Shown here: positions 13,577 to 17,540 of the stretch, piece by piece
Layout of the letters: every line of letters starts with the position of its first letter
Numbering within the stretch: the first letter of the stretch is position 1
Assembly (NCBI GenBank): GCA_048393175.1
Contig: DBFJJM010000071.1
Coordinates: 1-17,540, forward strand
DNA from: Merdicola sp048393175
GTDB lineage: Bacteria > Bacillota > Clostridia > TANB77 > CAG-508
Direction of reading: 5' to 3'
DNA: 17,540 bases
Notes under the pieces: generated by a model
The model's input: the letters and a program-made list of their open reading frames with translations, nothing else
What the model was told of the DNA's origin: nothing
Databases searched by the model: none
Position numbers and translations under genes: made by a program

Positions 13577-14818
13577 ATGAAAAATTGGAAACAAAATAAA
13601 GGGTCTGTTACCTTATTTGTACTAATTAGTATTTTATTTTTTGTTGGAATTTTATTAACCGTATTTGTATCTACAAACCAATTAAAAATAACTCAAACAG
13701 AAGCATCCAAGCAACTAAAACAAACATATGCAAAAGAAATAGCTAGACTTCCAGAAGTTTATCAAATGGTCTATGATGCTCTTCATCATTCTACTCCAAT
13801 ACCAGAAGAGGATAATGCACGAAATGCTAATCCTCCTAAGTTAACGTCCCATATGACACCGATTAAATGGGATGGAAATGATTGGATTGCTACAGTAGAA
13901 ACTGACCCAGACTGGTATGATTATAGTAAAGAGCAAAATAAGTGGGCAAATGCTATTTTAAATTATGGGACAACCTATGCACAAGGAACGATATTAAACG
14001 AAAGCGATTTAACAAGTATGTATGTTTGGATTCCCCGTTTTTCTCATTATACTTCATCAGGAGGCCTTTATTTTGAGCAAGGCACAGGAGGAAAAAGTGT
14101 GCATAAGGCTTTTTCTAAAGATTATTATGACCTCAATAATAATACAGAAAAGCACAAGGAATTAACTGGATTTTGGATTAGTAAGTTTCGTAATACAGGA
14201 GCAAATTCTGGAGAGCTTTTAAATAGCCAGCCAGGAAAAACTCCTCATAAAGCAAGTTTTGAATCGTCTTTTGCGGAATATTATATTGATGCTGTTGCCA
14301 ATAGTGTAATTGCACAAGAGTTATACAATATGCAACAGCATTTTTATCCAACAACCAACTTAGATTGGGGAGCAGTTGGCTTTCTTACTTTATATGCTAA
14401 CAATGGTGATATTTCTTATATGAGACCAGCAGATGCATTAACAGGTTATTGTGAAGGTATTCCTTATATAGATAATCTTCAAGGAACGACTACTCAAAAT
14501 GTTTTTGGGGTTTTTGATATGCTTTGCGAAGAAAAGCAATTAATCAATACTTTTTATACAGAAGAAGAAATGCCCTATAATGATTCATATTATATCGATG
14601 CTCCCAATAATATAAATCTATTTACTGTTGTATTTGCAGATAATGGAGGAAGAGTAGTAGAAGGAATGGGATTAGAATTAGGAAATGGGGAGATATTAAC
14701 AGCAAGAGAAAGCCAATTAGTAAGAGGAGGAAGGGATAACTTTTTTGATAGTTTTGCTGTGCCTTTTCTAGATGAGGCATCTTATCATTTAGTTATTTCT
14801 GACCTTAGCGAAGAATAA
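13577..14818 (+). CDS. Membrane-anchored pilin-like protein with C-type-lectin/FGE-like ectodomain
   Basis: The 413-residue protein has a short basic N-terminus (MKNWKQNKG), one membrane helix (about 11-31) and a helical stalk (about 32-70) rich in Gln and Lys, then an external domain. The N-terminus recalls type IV pilins (Gly before a hydrophobic helix) but lacks the glutamate at mature position 5. The ectodomain keeps landmarks I know from surface proteins of gut Firmicutes: MTPIKWDG (93-100), DPDWYDYSKEQNKWANA (110-126), MYVWIPRF (148-155), GFWISKF (198-204), WGAVGFLTLY (264-273) and GVFDM (311-315). This resembles the C-type-lectin fold of formylglycine-generating-enzyme-like domains, without signs of catalysis. 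AAAGGAG precedes the ATG at 13577; the open frame upstream overlaps cca and is not used. It is paired with the next gene. Confidence 0.8.
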   Translation: MKNWKQNKGSVTLFVLISILFFVGILLTVFVSTNQLKITQTEASKQLKQTYAKEIARLPEVYQMVYDALHHSTPIPEEDNARNANPPKLTSHMTPIKWDGNDWIATVETDPDWYDYSKEQNKWANAILNYGTTYAQGTILNESDLTSMYVWIPRFSHYTSSGGLYFEQGTGGKSVHKAFSKDYYDLNNNTEKHKELTGFWISKFRNTGANSGELLNSQPGKTPHKASFESSFAEYYIDAVANSVIAQELYNMQQHFYPTTNLDWGAVGFLTLYANNGDISYMRPADALTGYCEGIPYIDNLQGTTTQNVFGVFDMLCEEKQLINTFYTEEEMPYNDSYYIDAPNNINLFTVVFADNGGRVVEGMGLELGNGEILTARESQLVRGGRDNFFDSFAVPFLDEASYHLVISDLSEE

Positions 14819-14832
14819 AGAAAGGGAAACAA

Positions 14833-16113
14833 ATGAAAAAACTAAGACAAAATACAGGTTCTATCACATTATTTGTATTAATTGCAGTTTTATTTTTTGT
14901 GGGTCTTTTAATTACAAGTTTTGTGAGTATAAACCAAGCAAAACAAAATCAATTAGAAGCATCAAAACAGTTAAAAGTGCTATATGCAGACAAACTATTA
15001 CGTTTAGAAGAAATCTATCAGTTATGTGTGGATGCAAGACGTGAGCTTCATTTTAATGCAATCATTTCTCCTACTAGTAATGCTAATATGATAATGGATA
15101 TGACAAGTAAATCAAGTACATTAGATTTACAAGCAAAAAATTATACGGTCCAAGAGGGAAAAGAAATTATTAGTAATGAGAATCTAAATTATAAAATAGC
15201 GGTACAAGATAGCAACCAAAAACCAACTGCTATTTTTGATATTACTATGGAAGAAACAAAGACAGGACAAACTATTCAAAGTCAAAATGGAGTAATTGAA
15301 GAGCTCGTTTTAGAAGGAGGAGAAAAGCAGGAAAAAACCTATCATACTACTTTGTCATTAGCATCAGGACAAAAACTATATGGAAAACAAGATTTTTCTT
15401 TTGTTATTGAACCAGTAAGTCAAAGTGGTATTTCATTAGGGGAAGAAAGATTACCATTTAGTGTTACAAATGATAAATTACAAGACTTTTCGGCAAATGG
15501 ATATCATGCTACTTTAAACGGAAATACAGTCATAAAAGAAAGTGATGGGACTTGGGCTATTGCGTTTGACGGAATCGATGATTTTATTCAAATTCCAACT
15601 CTTTCTAAAAACTTTCATTATGAAGATGGGCTTACCTTTGAAGCAACAGTAAAATATGAAGCACTAAATAACAATTCTATGATACTGATGTTAGGAAATG
15701 GATATGATACGAATAAAGGAGATGGATATGATAGTATTATACTCCAAACACCTACGACTACACCAAAACTTGCTTTTTATATAAAAACACAAAATGCTGT
15801 TGAAGTAAAACAGTTTGATGTTAAAACAAATGGAAATGTTATTAATTTAAATCAGAAAATGAAGATTTCTACCCGTATTTATACACAAGCTACCTTTTAT
15901 AAAGGTGAAATGAAAATAAATGATGCTCCAGTAGCAACCTCAATTAATTCTGTTTCTTCTGTAATATATGGTATTCCGAATGTAGAAAGAAGACAAAACT
16001 ACTTAGGAAAATCTTCTTGGCCATCAGATAGTTATTTTAAAGGAAAAATTTATTCAGCTAAATTAATAGATGGAAGTGGGGAAACCATTTTTGATTATGA
16101 TGTTAATCGATAA
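14833..16113 (+). CDS. Membrane-anchored pilin-like protein with LamG-type ectodomain
   Basis: This 426-residue protein shares its N-terminus with the preceding gene product: about 42 of the first 69 positions are identical without gaps, including TLFVLI, LFF and EASKQLK. After the membrane helix (about 11-31) and stalk comes a middle region (about 75-210) with beta-strand character and then a LamG/concanavalin-like domain (about 212-424), recognised by DFSANGYHATLNGN, the WAIAFDGIDDFIQIP strand pair and the closing YFKGKIYSAKLIDGSG. Such domains bind carbohydrate or protein ligands outside the cell. No LPXTG motif or lipobox is visible, so the helix must be the anchor. It starts 14 bases after the previous stop with a GAAAGGGA site and ends in a terminator, which suggests a two-gene operon. 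Confidence 0.82.
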   Translation: MKKLRQNTGSITLFVLIAVLFFVGLLITSFVSINQAKQNQLEASKQLKVLYADKLLRLEEIYQLCVDARRELHFNAIISPTSNANMIMDMTSKSSTLDLQAKNYTVQEGKEIISNENLNYKIAVQDSNQKPTAIFDITMEETKTGQTIQSQNGVIEELVLEGGEKQEKTYHTTLSLASGQKLYGKQDFSFVIEPVSQSGISLGEERLPFSVTNDKLQDFSANGYHATLNGNTVIKESDGTWAIAFDGIDDFIQIPTLSKNFHYEDGLTFEATVKYEALNNNSMILMLGNGYDTNKGDGYDSIILQTPTTTPKLAFYIKTQNAVEVKQFDVKTNGNVINLNQKMKISTRIYTQATFYKGEMKINDAPVATSINSVSSVIYGIPNVERRQNYLGKSSWPSDSYFKGKIYSAKLIDGSGETIFDYDVNR

Positions 16114-16164
16114 AAAACGAAGAAAAGAAAAACGAAGAAACTTTATGGTTTTCTTCGTTTTTTT
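16113..16164 (+). terminator. Intrinsic terminator with a duplicated 5' arm
   Basis: AAAAACGAAGAAA at 16128-16140 pairs perfectly with TTTCTTCGTTTTT at 16150-16162, followed by more T. The same 13-base 5' arm also occurs at 16113-16125, overlapping the stop codon, so two alternative stems can form with one 3' arm. Confidence 0.8.
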
Positions 16165-16175
16165 CCTTGTACAGA

Positions 16176-16204
16176 TTGACTTTTTGCCCATTTGCGTATA
16201 TGAT
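16176..16204 (+). promoter_or_regulatory. Predicted promoter of minD-minE
   Basis: TTGACT (16176-16181) is followed after 17 bases by TATGAT (16199-16204). The site is after the preceding terminator and about 64 bases ahead of the minD ATG. Confidence 0.7.
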
Positions 16205-16267
16205 TATAGTGTCAAATTTTATGTTATTAGAAAAATCTGTCAAATAACTTCAAGGAGGAAGATAGAA

Positions 16268-17062
16268 ATGGGAGAGGTTATCGTTATTACGTCCGGTAAA
16301 GGAGGAGTAGGAAAAACCACAACAACAGCAAACTTGGGTTCTGCCTTAGCAGTAGAAGGAAAAAAAGTAGTCTTAGTAGACACGGATATTGGTCTTCGTA
16401 ATCTAGATGTTGTTATGGGATTAGAAAATAGAATTGTTTATGATATTGTAGATGTAGTAGAAGAAAAATGTAAATTAAGACAAGCTTTAATCAAAGATAA
16501 ACGTTTTAAAGAATTATTCCTATTACCTGCTGCCCAAACAAGAGATAAAAGTGCAATTACAGAAGAACAAATGAAAGATTTAGTAGAAAACCTAAAAGAA
16601 GAATTTGACTATATTTTAATTGATTGTCCGGCTGGAATCGAGCAAGGATTTAAAAATGCTATTGTAGGAGCAGACCGTGCTATTGTAGTAACAATGGCAG
16701 AAATTTCTGCGATTCGTGATGCAGACCGTATTATTGGATTATTAGAATCATCTGAGATAAAAAACCCACAATTAATTGTTAATAAATTAAGACCAGAAAT
16801 GGTAAGAAAAGGGAAAATGATGGATGTAGAAGACATTGTTGATTTACTATCAATTGATTTAATTGGTGTGGTACCAGATGATGAATATATTATTACTCAA
16901 ACCAATAAAGGAGAACCAGTTATTTCTAATAAAAAAGCTCCTTCTAGTAGAGCCTATATGGAAATTGCAAAAAGAATTTTAGGAGAGAATATTGAAGTTA
17001 CAATTCCAGGGAGAGAAAAAGGCTTTTTGGCAAGATTAAAAAGGTTATTTCACATAAAATAA
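16268..17062 (+). CDS. minD: Septum-site-determining ATPase MinD
   Basis: MinD is a membrane-binding ATPase that places the division septum together with MinC and MinE. The 264-residue chain has the deviant Walker A GKGGVGKTT (10-18) with signature K11, the switch/Walker B region LVDTDIGLRNLD (36-47), IDCPAG (118-123), and a C-terminal amphipathic helix GFLARLKRLFHIK (252-264) that inserts in the membrane. The ATG at 16268 follows AAGGAGG with good spacing; the longer open frame to 16070 crosses the promoter and terminator and is rejected. The minE gene follows after 26 bases. There is no minC immediately upstream. Confidence 0.96.
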   Translation: MGEVIVITSGKGGVGKTTTTANLGSALAVEGKKVVLVDTDIGLRNLDVVMGLENRIVYDIVDVVEEKCKLRQALIKDKRFKELFLLPAAQTRDKSAITEEQMKDLVENLKEEFDYILIDCPAGIEQGFKNAIVGADRAIVVTMAEISAIRDADRIIGLLESSEIKNPQLIVNKLRPEMVRKGKMMDVEDIVDLLSIDLIGVVPDDEYIITQTNKGEPVISNKKAPSSRAYMEIAKRILGENIEVTIPGREKGFLARLKRLFHIK

Positions 17063-17088
17063 AACGCAATAAAATGGGAGGTTAAACC

Positions 17089-17540
17089 ATGTTTGAAAGC
17101 ATACTAAAATTTTTTAAGAGAATCGGAAAAGCAGAAAGCCGTGAAGAAAGTTCCAATACAGCAAAAGAAAGATTGCATTTAGTTCTAATGCAAGATAGAG
17201 CCAATGTATCTGCTGATTTTTTAGATATGATGAAACAGGAAATTATAGAAGTGATTAAAAAATATATTGATGTAGACGAAAATGCAATTGATGTAAGACT
17301 AACAAATAAAACGAATGAAGATGGAACCAATGGAGCCCCTGCTTTATATGCTAATATTCCTATTATTAGTATTAAGGAAAAGGAGTTAGAAAAAGAAGCA
17401 AAAGAGCAAGAGAAGAAGACTAAAAATCCAAAACCAAAAGAGGAGACGAAAAAACCAGAAGACCCAGAAAAAGCAGAAAAAATAATACAGCCAGAAAAAG
17501 AGCAAAAACTTCTAGAAGGAGAAGAAATAAAACAAGACAA
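17089..17540 (+). CDS. minE: Cell division topological factor MinE with long charged tail, 3' truncated
   Basis: MinE releases MinD from the membrane by stimulating its ATPase, thereby moving MinC inhibition away from mid-cell. The frame opens at ATG 17089, eight bases after GGGAGG, and stays open to the window edge (150 full codons). Residues 1-12 (MFESILKFFKRI) form the membrane-contact helix, about 23-45 (NTAKERLHLVLMQDR and on) the MinD-contact region, and about 45-95 the alpha/beta dimer domain with DMMKQEIIEVIKKYIDVD. The usual protein ends near residue 85-95. Here about 54 more residues, nearly all Lys, Glu, Pro and Gln, follow without a stop. This tail is probably disordered or coiled coil. 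The assignment to MinE is firm for the first 95 residues; the tail's role is unknown. Confidence 0.88.
   Translation, partial: MFESILKFFKRIGKAESREESSNTAKERLHLVLMQDRANVSADFLDMMKQEIIEVIKKYIDVDENAIDVRLTNKTNEDGTNGAPALYANIPIISIKEKELEKEAKEQEKKTKNPKPKEETKKPEDPEKAEKIIQPEKEQKLLEGEEIKQD

Noticed and set aside
13577..13680. Canonical type IV pilin signal
   Set aside because: Gly precedes a hydrophobic helix but the next residue is Ser and Glu5 is absent, so only pilin-like is claimed.
16070..16267. 66-residue N-terminal extension of MinD
   Set aside because: It would cover the stop of the previous gene, a terminator and the promoter; MinD begins normally at 16268.
17082..17540. Open minus-strand frame opposite minE
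   Set aside because: It is a Ser/Phe-rich antisense shadow of Lys/Glu codons; the plus-strand frame is clearly MinE with a ribosome site.

Overview
The window is AT-rich chromosomal DNA from a low-G+C anaerobic Firmicute, most likely an uncultured gut member of the Clostridia. The grounds are A/T-rich codon use, strong AGGAGG ribosome sites, GTG and TTG starts, intrinsic hairpin terminators, a clostridial 2[4Fe-4S] ferredoxin, a four-subunit 2-oxoacid:ferredoxin oxidoreductase, a WalRK-like two-component pair, and the Firmicute holB-ricT gene pair. The lineage is inferred from gene families; no 16S rRNA gene or other lineage-defining marker is present. No tRNA, rRNA, CRISPR array, insertion sequence or prophage was seen, and no gap between genes exceeds 300 bases.

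Layout. Bases 1-830 hold the 3' part of a ROK-family sugar kinase or regulator. Bases 836-3180 hold a WalR-like response regulator and a WalK-like kinase, with a strong terminator hairpin between them. A thioredoxin-reductase-like flavoprotein with a changed dinucleotide motif follows (3299-4225) and ends in its own terminator. A consensus promoter then drives a compact unit: signal peptidase I, DNA polymerase III delta', RicT and ferredoxin (4402-7065). Next are a small basic orphan protein on the plus strand and, convergent to it, a 416-residue helical protein of unknown function on the minus strand. A 62-residue DUF6774-like protein is divergent from the latter. The por operon (porG-porD-porA-porB, minus strand) is divergent from cca. 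The cca gene carries a one-base frameshift. Downstream are two genes for membrane-anchored, pilin-like proteins with nearly the same N-terminus but different ectodomains. The window ends with minD and a minE that has an unusually long charged tail and runs off the edge.

How the parts fit. The conserved genes serve envelope control (WalRK), protein export (signal peptidase), replication (holB), RNA processing and regulation (RicT), ferredoxin-based energy metabolism (ferredoxin, Por), redox control (TrxB-like), tRNA maturation (Cca) and division-site placement (MinDE). The least familiar content is the pair of anchored surface proteins, the helical orphan and its small neighbour, the Lys/Glu/Pro tail on MinE, and the TrxB-like enzyme without the NADPH phosphate-binding motif. 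I did not find an obviously new multi-gene defence or mobile system.
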